From RGIG3009 sp045541495 (GTDB lineage Bacteria; Bacillota; Clostridia; Oscillospirales; Acutalibacteraceae): 64,000 nucleotides of DNA. Below the pieces are notes generated by a model. It ran no database searches. It saw only the letters and a program-made list of their open reading frames with translations, and was not told the origin of the DNA. The position numbers were made by a program, and so were the translations under genes. Below, piece after piece: positions 1 through 8,510 of this stretch; position 1 is the stretch's first letter; the number at the start of each line of letters is the position of its first letter. The stretch is taken from NCBI GenBank assembly GCA_045541495.1, contig JAZQJE010000009.1:1-64000 (forward strand), in the 5' to 3' direction.

Positions 1-47
1 GGTCTTTTACTTTGTGAGTGAAAAGTGAAGAGTGAAAAGGGTGAAAC

Positions 48-79
48 AAAAATCCGTTCACGGAAGTGAACGGATTTTT
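48..79 (-). terminator. Rho-independent terminator after tRNA-Leu
   Basis: A 14-bp perfect inverted repeat (48-61 with 66-79, GGAA loop on the plus strand) is followed on the minus strand by a T-rich tail. It lies 3 bp beyond the tRNA-Leu CCA end, so it probably ends the spoVB/tRNA transcript. The A/T-flanked stem could also work on the plus strand. Confidence 0.75.
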
Positions 80-82
80 GTT

Positions 83-169
83 TGGTGCCGCTGACCGGAC
101 TTGAACCGGTACGAAGTTGCCCCCGAGGGATTTTAAGTCCCTTGTGTCTGCCGATTCCACCACAGCGGC
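83..169 (-). tRNA. tRNA-Leu (anticodon UAA), CCA encoded
   Basis: On the minus strand an acceptor stem starting GCCGCTG closes with CAGCGGC, followed by discriminator A and encoded CCA. The anticodon arm AGGGA-CTTAAAA-TCCCT places TAA at 133-135 (read on the opposite strand). A long variable arm and a GGTTCAAGTCC T-loop fit a class II leucine tRNA. At 87 nt with CCA the length is normal. Its 5' end lies only 6 nt after the spoVB stop codon, so it is probably cut from the spoVB mRNA. Confidence 0.95.
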
Positions 170-175
170 GGGTGC

Positions 176-1735
176 TCAACTATCATACGCCTTTTTTTGC
201 CGTCTGTCAAGAGAAAACTCGTGTTTTGACACACATCCCAGCAAAGAAATCAGCAAAAGATACATGCCGCACAGCACGGCAATTCCCATTACGGCTACTG
301 CCGTCTTTGGTAAAGACGATATACCTGGCACTTTCACGATAAATCCCGCAAACATGGAGGAAAACACCGCTGCCAACAGCGGTTTTACCACAGTGCGAAC
401 CCAGTTCGGTTTTACTCCCGTAACCGTTAATAACCGATTCAAGTTTAAAAAAGAGGTCAGTACATTGCTGATGACCATGATAAACAAAAATCCGCCCATT
501 CCCCGCAACGGTACCAAGAAAAAAATAAGCACGATGCGGATAGCAGAATCCGCCACACTGTATTTCAACGAACTGACCTGTTGGTTTAACCCTTTCAGCA
601 TCCCGTCCACGATACTTTCACCGTACATAATGGGCGTCAGCGGCGCCAATACCCGTAAATACACACCTACTTCGGCGCTGTTGTATAACAACATCCCGAT
701 GGGTGTGGCAAATACAGTGAACACCGCGCCGATCAGCATGGAGCTTACGAGGGTAATGTGCAATGCCTTTTCCACCGCTCGGTTGATACTGCCCTGCTGA
801 TGCCGTACGTTCGCCGAAGACAACTCGGGGATCAGCAGGGTGGACATCGCCGATAGAAACGAAGCGGGGAAGAAGATCAGCGGTAACGCCATTCCTTTTA
901 GCGCACCGAACTGCGAAAGCCCTAGTTCTTGTGATCCGCAAAAACGAGCAATACTGGCGGGCACCAAAATGTTTTCGATGGTCCGCAAAACGGTATTGAG
1001 ATATCGTCCCGCGGTGATGGGTGCGGCAATGTTCAACAATTGCCGCACCACGGGTATATGCCGCCGTGTACCGTCCACACCGTGACATTCTTTTGTTAAC
1101 CGTTTTTGGTCAAAACCGTATCCTATTGCTACGTACAAGCAGGATACCCATTCGGCTACCGTGTCGCAGATCATAATAGCCAAGCAAGCCGAACCTAAAC
1201 CACCCACAGCAAAATGGTCAACGATCAAAGCGATCAAACCGATTCGCACCGCTTGTTCCAACAACTGCGCTCTTGAGGCATGTGCCACCCGTCGCCTGGC
1301 GGTGAAATACCCTTTCAGACAAGATGAGATCCCCATGGACGGTAAACTCCACGCCAACATTTTTAACGCGGGAATGGCGCGAGTATCTTTGATCCACCAC
1401 GTTCCGATAAGTTCTGCGGTAAAAAAGATCAGCAATGCCGATGCCACGCCAATCAAAAAACTGATGGTTACCGATCGCCGCAGAATATGCCGCACCGATC
1501 GAGGCGTGCCGCACACCAATTCATCCGCCACCAACCGTGTGACCGCTGTGGAGATGCCCGAAGTGGCAAAGGTCGATCCCAACACATAGATGGATATGAC
1601 CAATTGATACAATCCCATTCCCTCGGCACCGATCTTGGCGGACAGGTAAATACGGAAAAAGATACCGATGGTCCGTAAGATGAGGGAAGTCACCGTGAGA
1701 ATGGCGGCATTTTTAACAAAAACCGTTCGTTTCAC
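176..1735 (-). CDS. spoVB: SpoVB-like polysaccharide/lipid flippase (MATE/MVF superfamily)
   Basis: A 519-residue polytopic membrane protein with about 14 hydrophobic segments. The N-terminal arrangement (FVKNAAILTVTSLILRTIG, then GAEGMGLYQL) is typical of the SpoVB/polysaccharide biosynthesis family. Family members move lipid-linked saccharide precursors across the membrane, and SpoVB is needed for spore cortex synthesis in B. subtilis. The start is GTG at 1735, overlapping the TGA of the upstream peptidoglycan-binding gene (GTGA), so translation is probably coupled. The C-terminal residues run up to the tRNA-Leu gene. Clostridia carry several paralogs, so SpoVB itself versus another flippase (YtgP/MurJ-like) is not fully settled. 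Confidence 0.82.
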   Translation of the reverse strand: MKRTVFVKNAAILTVTSLILRTIGIFFRIYLSAKIGAEGMGLYQLVISIYVLGSTFATSGISTAVTRLVADELVCGTPRSVRHILRRSVTISFLIGVASALLIFFTAELIGTWWIKDTRAIPALKMLAWSLPSMGISSCLKGYFTARRRVAHASRAQLLEQAVRIGLIALIVDHFAVGGLGSACLAIMICDTVAEWVSCLYVAIGYGFDQKRLTKECHGVDGTRRHIPVVRQLLNIAAPITAGRYLNTVLRTIENILVPASIARFCGSQELGLSQFGALKGMALPLIFFPASFLSAMSTLLIPELSSANVRHQQGSINRAVEKALHITLVSSMLIGAVFTVFATPIGMLLYNSAEVGVYLRVLAPLTPIMYGESIVDGMLKGLNQQVSSLKYSVADSAIRIVLIFFLVPLRGMGGFLFIMVISNVLTSFLNLNRLLTVTGVKPNWVRTVVKPLLAAVFSSMFAGFIVKVPGISSLPKTAVAVMGIAVLCGMYLLLISLLGCVSKHEFSLDRRQKKAYDS

Positions 1736-2223
1736 AGCAATCTCATGTTATAAAGCCCTGCCAATTGATCCCAAGCGGCGCGGTCAATATGCCCTGTAGC
1801 GGGTAATCCCAGCACCTGCTGCCAACGGATCACATGGGCTTTTGTCTCCTTATCATAATGTCCCGTCATGGGCGGGGGTTCCATGTCAAAATCACTGCTG
1901 ATTTCTCGCAACATGGCTTGTAAGATATGGATCAAGGTACCGCTTTCATTGTCTTTGATCACAAAATACGGGGAAGGGAAAGGAAAGATCGGCTCAGGAT
2001 CCGCTACCAATTGAGATAATTCCTCATATACTTTGCGGATGGCTTCAATCGTGATCTCATCTGCCTCGCCGGTAACGGGCAATCCGCCGATCTCTTGAAA
2101 CCGCCGTAATGCCTCGGCTGTTTTTTCGCCGTATACGCCGTCGACGGCAGACGCCGTATATCGCTCATCCATGGCGGCAATCAGCCTCAGTTGTTGTTGT
2201 ACTTTCGAAAGCGATTCTTGCAT
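1732..2223 (-). CDS. Peptidoglycan-binding protein with two PG_binding_1-like repeats
   Basis: A 163-residue protein without an obvious signal peptide. The first half (VDGVYGEKTAEALRRFQEIG, then LPVTGEAD) is a classic peptidoglycan-binding-1 helical repeat. A second, more diverged copy follows (GHYDKETKAHVIRWQQVLGL, then PATGHID). A longer reading from TTG at 2241 is possible, but ATG at 2223 has AAAGGAG ideally placed upstream and is preferred. It sits between a proline-rich protein and the spoVB flippase, which suggests a cell-wall or spore-cortex role. How it would reach the wall without a leader peptide is unclear; action inside the mother cell or forespore is possible. Confidence 0.78.
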   Translation of the reverse strand: MQESLSKVQQQLRLIAAMDERYTASAVDGVYGEKTAEALRRFQEIGGLPVTGEADEITIEAIRKVYEELSQLVADPEPIFPFPSPYFVIKDNESGTLIHILQAMLREISSDFDMEPPPMTGHYDKETKAHVIRWQQVLGLPATGHIDRAAWDQLAGLYNMRLL

Positions 2224-2237
2224 ACCGGTCACTCCTT

Positions 2238-2675
2238 TCAATATTCCGGCAACGGTTGCAAACGGATCAACCGTTCCAGCGGTCGGCCGTCTGCTACCAA
2301 CCCGTTATCCAATTGGCGGAAATACCCCGGTGCCGCCGCCACAATATCGTATACGGCCTGTTCGTCAGCGGGCAACAGCAATTCGGGGATGGCACCCTCG
2401 GCATCGGTGATCCGCACATACAGCGGTTGCCGACCATCGGGTATGCGCCGATCCACCGCCACGATCGCAGAGGGGATGGGGGCGCCTGTGACAGCGTTCA
2501 CGACGCGTATTCGAAGAGGAGAATCCGATGGCACAGGGGGTGGCGGCGGTACAGGTGGTCTCGGTACGGGCGGAGGCGTGGGGGCAGGCCGCTCAGGCGG
2601 CACAGGTACTCGTTGCCGCAGTTGCAACAATTCTTGTTCATACCGCGCCATGCGCGCTTTCAGATCGTTGTTCAT
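2238..2675 (-). CDS. Hypothetical protein: coiled N-terminus, polyproline linker, carboxypeptidase-regulatory-like domain
   Basis: A 145-residue protein of unknown function. Residues 1-22 form a charged helix, residues about 23-50 are a proline-rich linker, and the rest (LRIRVVNAVTGAPIPSAIVA, then a TDAEGAIPELLLPADE stretch) resembles a beta-sandwich CarboxypepD_reg/SpaA-like fold. There is no signal peptide or membrane segment. ATG at 2675 follows GAAAGG and is preferred to an upstream alternative at 2714. It ends 14 bp before the peptidoglycan-binding gene and so belongs to the spoVB transcription unit. A structural role in spore-envelope assembly is inferred only from context. Confidence 0.6.
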   Translation of the reverse strand: MNNDLKARMARYEQELLQLRQRVPVPPERPAPTPPPVPRPPVPPPPPVPSDSPLRIRVVNAVTGAPIPSAIVAVDRRIPDGRQPLYVRITDAEGAIPELLLPADEQAVYDIVAAAPGYFRQLDNGLVADGRPLERLIRLQPLPEY

Positions 2676-2696
2676 GTGGATCACACCTTTCTCCAC

Positions 2697-2725
2697 ACTA
2701 TATGAAACAAACACATAAAAAATAC
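2697..2725 (-). promoter_or_regulatory. Possible sigma-E-type sporulation promoter
   Basis: On the minus strand, GTATTTT and CATATAGT are separated by 14 bp, resembling the sigma-E pattern of a KMATATT-like -35 and CATACAHT-like -10. It lies directly upstream of the three-gene spoVB unit and overlaps the abrB terminator. The match is partial and could be chance in AT-rich DNA. Confidence 0.3.
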
Positions 2726-2757
2726 GGGTCTGAAAGCATATTTGCTTTCAGACCCGT
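2717..2757 (-). terminator. Rho-independent terminator of abrB
   Basis: A 15-bp perfect stem (2724-2738 with 2743-2757, four-base loop) is followed on the minus strand by TATTTTTTAT. It is placed 13 bp after the abrB stop codon. Confidence 0.88.
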
Positions 2758-2769
2758 AATCGTTCTATT

Positions 2770-3015
2770 TTATAGTTTTTTGTTCATATCTTGAATGCAG
2801 TCGGGACATACATTGCGGCCTTTATAGGTAAACACATCTTTTGCATTTCCGCAGAAAATACACGCAGGTTGGTACTTTTTAAGAATAATGGTGTTATCTT
2901 CAATAAAGATCTCCAACGGATCTTTATCTTCGATCTCCAACGTGCGCCGCAGTTCGATGGGCAAAACGATACGCCCCAGATCGTCTAATTTACGCACAAT
3001 CCCCGTGGATTTCAC
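2770..3015 (-). CDS. abrB: AbrB/SpoVT-family transition-state regulator with C-terminal zinc knuckle
   Basis: An 81-residue protein. Residues 1-47 form the AbrB swapped-hairpin DNA-binding domain (STGIVRKLDDLGRIVLPIEL, then RRTLEI). Residues 48-81 carry CIFC (52-55) and CPDC (70-73), a four-cysteine zinc knuckle typical of clostridial AbrB. The start is GTG at 3015 with GGAGG upstream. AbrB proteins repress stationary-phase and sporulation genes during growth. It is monocistronic, with a consensus sigma-A promoter and its own terminator, and lies next to sporulation-type genes. Some relatives are called SpoVT, but that protein has a GAF domain absent here. Confidence 0.92.
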   Translation of the reverse strand: MKSTGIVRKLDDLGRIVLPIELRRTLEIEDKDPLEIFIEDNTIILKKYQPACIFCGNAKDVFTYKGRNVCPDCIQDMNKKL

Positions 3016-3046
3016 AATGCCACCTCCTTAACTTCCGTGTTCATCC

Positions 3047-3075
3047 ACTATAGCATCTTTAGAAAAATTTGTCAA
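3047..3075 (-). promoter_or_regulatory. Sigma-A promoter of abrB
   Basis: On the minus strand, TTGACA (3075-3070) and TATAGT (3052-3047) are separated by 17 bp, about 30 bp before the GTG start of abrB. Confidence 0.85.
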
Positions 3076-3131
3076 TAGCCACCAATATTTGTAAATTCAA
3101 GGGAAATAAGCAAGAAAAACCGAGAAATTTG

Positions 3132-3160
3132 TTGAATAATCCGCGAGAAAATGGTACTAT
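3132..3160 (+). promoter_or_regulatory. Sigma-A promoter of the recJ-rel operon
   Basis: TTGAAT (3132-3137), 17-bp spacer, TACTAT (3155-3160). It lies about 40 bp upstream of the recJ start and is divergent from the abrB promoter. Confidence 0.7.
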
Positions 3161-3199
3161 AAACGAAACTGGGATAGTGTTTTTTGAAAGGGATCAAGC

Positions 3200-5215
3200 A
3201 TGAGTTATAAACGCTGGACATTTTTACCGTTGGATAAAGAAACGGCAGGCGCGCTTTCGGAAGAATGCGGGCTGGATCCCGTATTGTGTTTATTGCTCAC
3301 CGGACGCGGCATTACCGACGGACAAACCGCCATGGAATTCCTCGGTAGTCAGGAACTGAATACCGATCCATATCTTTTTGCCGACATGGACGCGGCGGTA
3401 GAGCGGGTCCAGCGCGCCATGGACGAGGGGGAAAGCATCCTCATCTACGGTGACTATGATGCCGACGGTATCACCGCCACCGTCCTTTTATATTCGTATT
3501 TAAAACTCAAAGGTGCGCGGGTGGATTATCTGTTGCCCCATCGTGACGGTGAAGGATACGGCCTTCATCGGGAAACCATCGACCAGATGGTGAAACGAGG
3601 CGTGAACTTGATTTTAACGGTGGACAACGGTATTGCCGCCGCGGAAGAGGTGGCATATGCCGCCCGCCAAGGAATTGATATCGTCATTACCGACCATCAT
3701 CAACCGCCCGCCGCTCTTCCCGATGCTGTGGCGGTGGTGGATCCTCACCGCCGCGATTGCCCCAGTGCTTTTAAGGATTTTGCCGGTGTGGGCATGGCCT
3801 TTCACTTGGTCTGTGCATTAGAAGGTGACGCCGATTGGGCATTGGAACAATACGCCGACTTGGTGGCGCTGGGTACGTTGGCGGATGTCATGCCGTTGCA
3901 ACAGGATAATCGGTTGCTGGTGCGACAGGGGTTATCCCGCATTGCCGCCGGTACCCGCCCGGGTATTCAAAAACTCAAAGAAGTGGCGGGTGTTGCCGCC
4001 CGTCCTCAAACCGCCTCCACCGTGGCGTTCACTTTGGCACCCCGTATTAACGCTGCTGGTCGTATGGGCGACCCCGAAAAAGCCGTGGAATTATTGTTGG
4101 GCGACGGCACAGAGGAGACCCGTTTGCTGGCGCAGGAGATCCATCAGTTGAATGTGGCTCGCCAAGAAACGGAAGTCGCCATTTTAACCACTATTATTAC
4201 CCAGTTGGAACGGGACCCCGCCCGCCTTGCTCAGCGGGTTTTAGTGGTGTGGGGCGAAGGCTGGCATCACGGGGTGCTGGGTATTCTGGCCGCCCGTTTG
4301 TTAGAACGGTACGGGAAACCCACCTTGGTTTTATCCACCGACAATGGCATTGCCCGCGGTTCGGGTCGCAGTTTAAAAGGGTTTTCGTTATATGAGGCGT
4401 TGAGTGCTTGTTCCGATTGTTTACTGGGTTTCGGCGGTCACGAACAGGCGGCAGGGTTAACGATGGAAGCCGAGCGGTTGCCCGAATTTACCGCCCGTAT
4501 CAACGAATATGCCGCCAACGAATATCCCTGTATGCCCGTGGAAGAACTGGTGATGGATTGCCGGTTGCGCCCGTCCCAGATCACCACGGATCTGCTGGAT
4601 TGCTTATCGGTGATGGAACCGTTCGGCACCGGCAATCCGCAACCGATATTCGGCCTGTTTGCTATGCGCCTGGAACAAATAGAAGCGGTAGGCGGCGGAA
4701 AACATCTGCGCCTCACCTTGTCGCGGGACGGCACACGGTTGACTGCCATGAAATTTTCCGTTACCCCCGATACCTTTCATTTCACAGCGGGGGATATCGT
4801 GAACGTGGCGGTCATGTTGGACCGCAACGAATTTCGCGGTGCGGTCAATGTATCGGTCATCGTCAAGGATATCCGCTATGCCGATACCGTTCAAGACGAC
4901 TTGTTGGAAGCCAAATCCCTGTATGACGCGATCTTGCGCCGCGAAAAACGCGTGCCGTTGCCTACTCGTGACCAAATGGCGGCGGTCTACCGATTTATCA
5001 AACGAGTGCCGTTTGTCGGCAGTATCGAAGTGCTCCACCACTTGCTGGCTGTGCCGAATTTAAGCTTTTTAGAGTTGTACTTGTGTTTGCATATCTTGTG
5101 GGAAGCGCAATTGATAGACTATACCAACGGTGGGAATACTATCCATATCACCGTGAAAGAGACCGCCGGCAAGACCGACCTTCACGAAACGCCTTTGGCG
5201 CGGTGGTTAGTGTGA
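3200..5215 (+). CDS. recJ: Single-stranded-DNA-specific exonuclease RecJ
   Basis: A 671-residue DHH-family nuclease that degrades single-stranded DNA 5' to 3' in recombination and repair. The DHH core shows DYDADG (85-90) and DHH (165-167) as metal-binding motifs. The DHHA1 region contains GRSLKGFSLYEAL and GGHEQAAGLT. An OB-fold segment and a short C-terminal domain follow. It is somewhat shorter than B. subtilis RecJ, within the clostridial range. The ATG follows GAAAGGG. It is first in a tight plus-strand run with rel 14 bp downstream; recJ-rel-dtd linkage is common in Firmicutes. Confidence 0.95.
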   Translation: MSYKRWTFLPLDKETAGALSEECGLDPVLCLLLTGRGITDGQTAMEFLGSQELNTDPYLFADMDAAVERVQRAMDEGESILIYGDYDADGITATVLLYSYLKLKGARVDYLLPHRDGEGYGLHRETIDQMVKRGVNLILTVDNGIAAAEEVAYAARQGIDIVITDHHQPPAALPDAVAVVDPHRRDCPSAFKDFAGVGMAFHLVCALEGDADWALEQYADLVALGTLADVMPLQQDNRLLVRQGLSRIAAGTRPGIQKLKEVAGVAARPQTASTVAFTLAPRINAAGRMGDPEKAVELLLGDGTEETRLLAQEIHQLNVARQETEVAILTTIITQLERDPARLAQRVLVVWGEGWHHGVLGILAARLLERYGKPTLVLSTDNGIARGSGRSLKGFSLYEALSACSDCLLGFGGHEQAAGLTMEAERLPEFTARINEYAANEYPCMPVEELVMDCRLRPSQITTDLLDCLSVMEPFGTGNPQPIFGLFAMRLEQIEAVGGGKHLRLTLSRDGTRLTAMKFSVTPDTFHFTAGDIVNVAVMLDRNEFRGAVNVSVIVKDIRYADTVQDDLLEAKSLYDAILRREKRVPLPTRDQMAAVYRFIKRVPFVGSIEVLHHLLAVPNLSFLELYLCLHILWEAQLIDYTNGGNTIHITVKETAGKTDLHETPLARWLV

Positions 5216-5229
5216 CAGGAGAGATGATC

Positions 5230-7434
5230 ATGGAAATCCATGAACAAGCTATCAGTAAAGAAACGGCGATCGCCGACTTGAAAGACCGCTTGAAAAAAAG
5301 TGAAAAGAACTACGACATGGACATGGTCGACCGTGCCATCGCCATGGCTTGTGAAGCCCATGCGGGTCAAAAACGCTATTCGGGGGACGACTATGTGTGT
5401 CATCCTCTTCGGGTAGCGGCCATTTTAGCGGGACTGGGCATGGACAACGAAGCCATCGTCGCCGCCCTTCTTCACGATGTAGTGGAAGATACTGTCATTG
5501 AACTGACCGATATTGAAAAACAATTCGGCGGGTCGGTGGCATTGTTGGTGGACGGTGTCACCAAGATCACCAAAATGCCCTTTTCCACCAAAGAAGAACA
5601 ACAGGCGGAAAATGTTCGTAAAATGTTGTTGGCCATGTCTCAAGACATTCGGGTCATCATCATTAAACTGGCGGACCGCTTGCACAATATGCGTACTAAT
5701 TCCGGTTGGGATCCGCAAAAACGGCGGGATAAAGCCAGAGAGACCTTGGATATTTACGCCCCCATTGCTCATCGCCTCGGTATCCGCGCCATTAAAGAAG
5801 AACTGGAAGACATCTCCCTTCATCTCCTGGATCCCGTGGCCTGCGGCGAGATCGAGGAAAATTTGAGTTTGCGTGCCGAAGAACGGACAGCCTTTTTGGC
5901 CGATATTCAAAAACGGTTGACCGACCGATTGGCGGAATACGGGCTCAAAGCCTACGTGTGCGGCCGCGTGAAAAGCATCAACGGTATTTACCGCAAAATG
6001 TACATTCAAGGTCGCAATTTCGACGAGATCTACGATGTCTATGCGGTACGTGTCATCGTGGATACGGTAAACGATTGCTATAACGTGTTGGGTGTGGTAC
6101 ACGATATGTTCCACCCGCTTCCCAACCGTTTTAAAGATTACATTTCCACTCCCAAAAGCAACATGTATCAGTCGTTGCACACCACGGTTATCAGCACCGA
6201 GAAGATCCCCTTTGAAGTGCAGATTCGCACATGGGAAATGCACCATACGGCGGAATACGGTATTGCGGCTCACTGGAAATACAAATTGGGTATTCAAAAA
6301 AAAGACCGATTGGAAGATCGGTTGGCATGGGTGCGCCAATTTATCGAAAATCAGCAGGAGACCGACGACGCGGAAGAGTTTGTTCGCTCCATCAAAACCG
6401 ATCTGTCTTCCGACGATGTCTTTGTGTTTACACCCAAAGGCAAGGTCATCAGTCTGCCCAACGGCTCCACCGTGATCGACTTCGCCTACGCCATTCACAC
6501 GGCGGTAGGAAACCGCATGGTGGGCGCGAAAGTAGATGGCCGTATCGTGCCCATTGACTATCAGGTGAAGACCGGTGAGATCGTGGAAGTGCTCACCACC
6601 TCTGCCCAAAACCACGGACCTAGCCGCGACTGGTTGCAACTGGTCAAAACCAGCGAAGCCCGCAGTAAGATCCGTTCGTGGTACAAACGGGAACGGCGGG
6701 AAGAAAATATCGAAAAAGGACGGGAGGAACTGGAACGGGAGATCTCCCGTAACTGTATCCGCTTTACCGAAAGCGAATTACAGGAGTTTCTGGAACAACA
6801 ATGCAAACGGCAACATTGTGAAACGGTGGACGATTTCTACGCGGCCATCGGATACGGCGGTATTTTATTGTCCCGTCTGATCCCCCGCATGAAAGAAGAC
6901 TACCTGAAAATGGTCAAAAGCGAGGCGGCTGCGGCACGTCCCGCCACCATTCCCGCTACACGTCCCCACCGTCATCACAATGGCGGTGTGATCATTGAAA
7001 ACATGGACAACTGTCTGGTGAAATTTGCCCGTTGCTGTAACCCTGTTCCCGGTGACGACATTATCGGGTTTATCACTCGCGGATACGGGGTTTCCGTTCA
7101 TAAACACGACTGTGCCAATGTCCCCGCCGACTTGAACACTTGCACGGAGCCCGAACGGTGGGTCAAGGTGGAATGGGAAGACAGTGTGCGGGAAGAATTT
7201 AAAGCCGTTCTTCGCGTACTGGCCAACGATCGTATTCAACTGTTGGCGGATGTCACCACCCAACTGGCCAATATGCACGTGATGATCTACGGCATGCAAG
7301 CCAGAGAATGTCGCAAAGGCGAGGGTGAGATGATCATTACTGTGGGTGTTAACGGCTTGCAACATTTGCAGGAAGTGATTGCCCGTCTGAAACGCATCAG
7401 CGGCGTTATCAGTGTGGAAAGAAGCGGAGCGTAA
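5230..7434 (+). CDS. rel: Bifunctional (p)ppGpp synthetase/hydrolase Rel
   Basis: A 734-residue stringent-response enzyme. The N-terminal HD hydrolase is intact (H44, H58 and HDVVEDT at 82-88), followed by the synthetase domain (RFKDYISTPKSNMYQSLHT), a TGS domain (VFVFTPKGKVISLPNGSTV), a Cys-rich segment (CCNPVPGDDIIGF) and a C-terminal ACT domain. Both catalytic halves keep their motifs, so it should make and degrade (p)ppGpp in response to ribosome stalling. ATG at 5230 has AGGAG 8 nt upstream; the ATG at 5224 is too close to it. It is the only long Rel in the window. Confidence 0.95.
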   Translation: MEIHEQAISKETAIADLKDRLKKSEKNYDMDMVDRAIAMACEAHAGQKRYSGDDYVCHPLRVAAILAGLGMDNEAIVAALLHDVVEDTVIELTDIEKQFGGSVALLVDGVTKITKMPFSTKEEQQAENVRKMLLAMSQDIRVIIIKLADRLHNMRTNSGWDPQKRRDKARETLDIYAPIAHRLGIRAIKEELEDISLHLLDPVACGEIEENLSLRAEERTAFLADIQKRLTDRLAEYGLKAYVCGRVKSINGIYRKMYIQGRNFDEIYDVYAVRVIVDTVNDCYNVLGVVHDMFHPLPNRFKDYISTPKSNMYQSLHTTVISTEKIPFEVQIRTWEMHHTAEYGIAAHWKYKLGIQKKDRLEDRLAWVRQFIENQQETDDAEEFVRSIKTDLSSDDVFVFTPKGKVISLPNGSTVIDFAYAIHTAVGNRMVGAKVDGRIVPIDYQVKTGEIVEVLTTSAQNHGPSRDWLQLVKTSEARSKIRSWYKRERREENIEKGREELEREISRNCIRFTESELQEFLEQQCKRQHCETVDDFYAAIGYGGILLSRLIPRMKEDYLKMVKSEAAAARPATIPATRPHRHHNGGVIIENMDNCLVKFARCCNPVPGDDIIGFITRGYGVSVHKHDCANVPADLNTCTEPERWVKVEWEDSVREEFKAVLRVLANDRIQLLADVTTQLANMHVMIYGMQARECRKGEGEMIITVGVNGLQHLQEVIARLKRISGVISVERSGA

Positions 7435-7437
7435 ACA

Positions 7438-7890
7438 ATGAAAGCCATTTTTCAACGAGTCTACGATGCCCATGTGGAGGTAGACGGTGAGCAGGTGGGT
7501 GCCATCGGCCGCGGCGCGCTGGTGCTGTTGGGTGTGGTACAAGGCGATACCGAAAAGGAAGCCGCCCTCATGGCGAAAAAGATCGCCAACCTGCGGGTAT
7601 TTACCGACGAAAACGATAAAATGAATCTGTCGCTGCTGGATATCGGCGGCGGGGTGTTGGCGGTGTCCAATTTTACATTGGCGGCCAATTGCTCTCACGG
7701 CCGTCGTCCCGAATTTTTGCAAGCCGCCCGTCCCGAAATTGCCAACCCCTTGTATGAATATTTCATGGACGAATTGCGTCGCAACGGCGTAACGGACGTG
7801 CAAGCGGGTCAATTCGGCGCGGACATGACGGTACACATGCGGGGCAACGGTCCCGTCACCATCCCGTTGGATACGGAGGATTGGGCATGA
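7438..7890 (+). CDS. dtd: D-aminoacyl-tRNA deacylase
   Basis: A 150-residue Dtd that hydrolyses D-amino acids (and mischarged glycine) from tRNA. The family motifs are present in variant form: SNFTLAAN where SQFTLxAD is usual, and NGPVTIPLDT containing the Gly-Pro of the chiral-selection loop. FGADM before the second motif is conserved. It starts 3 bp after rel, in the usual rel-dtd order, and its stop overlaps the next start (ATGA). Length and context make the assignment firm despite the Q-to-N change. Confidence 0.92.
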   Translation: MKAIFQRVYDAHVEVDGEQVGAIGRGALVLLGVVQGDTEKEAALMAKKIANLRVFTDENDKMNLSLLDIGGGVLAVSNFTLAANCSHGRRPEFLQAARPEIANPLYEYFMDELRRNGVTDVQAGQFGADMTVHMRGNGPVTIPLDTEDWA

Positions 7891-8507
7891 TTGAGCAATT
7901 ATGTGTACCGGTAGGCTCGTTGCAAGCCAATTGTTGGCTGGTATGGGACGAAACTCACACCGCCGCTGTCATCGACCCCGGTGACGAGGCGCCCCGCCTA
8001 TTGCGATTGCTGGCTGAACGTCAGTTGACCTTGGGGGCGATTCTGCTCACCCATGCCCACTTTGACCATATCATGGCCGTTCCCGCTCTGCGGGAACAAA
8101 CAAAAGCCCCGCTGCTGATCCACCGCGAAGAAGCGGAAACATTAGGCAACGCCCGCCGCAACCTCACCCCGTACGGCGGCACGTCGTTGGAACTCACCGC
8201 CGATCGGTTGTTGTCCGACGGTGAAACGGTAACGGTGGGGAATATGACCTTTACGGTGTTGCACACCCCCGGCCATACCCCCGGCGGTTGTTGCTACCGT
8301 GTGGAAGATCGTTTGTTTACGGGGGATACCCTGTTTGCCGGCAGTATGGGCCGCACCGATTTCCCCGGCGGGAACAGCGCGCAACTGTCTGACAGTTTGC
8401 GCCGCTTATCCGTTTTGGAAGACCATATACAGGTATTGCCCGGTCACGAGGGCGCTTCCACCATCGGGTATGAAAAAAAGACCAATCCGTTTATGCGGGG
8501 ACTGTGA
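7887..8507 (+). CDS. Metallo-beta-lactamase-fold hydrolase (glyoxalase II-like)
   Basis: A 206-residue MBL-fold enzyme. The metal ligands are all present: THAHFDH (HxHxDH), HTPGHTPGG, FTGDTLF and LPGHEG. The compact length and FAGSMGRTDFPGG segment match the YqgX/YcbL-type hydroxyacylglutathione hydrolase-like family, often found beside rel-dtd-hemZ in Clostridia. Substrate is unknown; low-molecular-weight thioesters are the usual guess. ATG at 7887 overlaps the dtd stop by 4 bp and follows GGAGG, so it is preferred to an upstream TTG. Confidence 0.88.
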   Translation: MIEQLCVPVGSLQANCWLVWDETHTAAVIDPGDEAPRLLRLLAERQLTLGAILLTHAHFDHIMAVPALREQTKAPLLIHREEAETLGNARRNLTPYGGTSLELTADRLLSDGETVTVGNMTFTVLHTPGHTPGGCCYRVEDRLFTGDTLFAGSMGRTDFPGGNSAQLSDSLRRLSVLEDHIQVLPGHEGASTIGYEKKTNPFMRGL

Positions 8508-8510
8508 TCC

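Noticed and set aside
5425..6639. Long minus-strand open frame (404 codons) opposite rel
   Set aside because: It is the antisense shadow of a clear Rel protein with every domain motif intact; the predicted peptide has no family features and no ribosome site.
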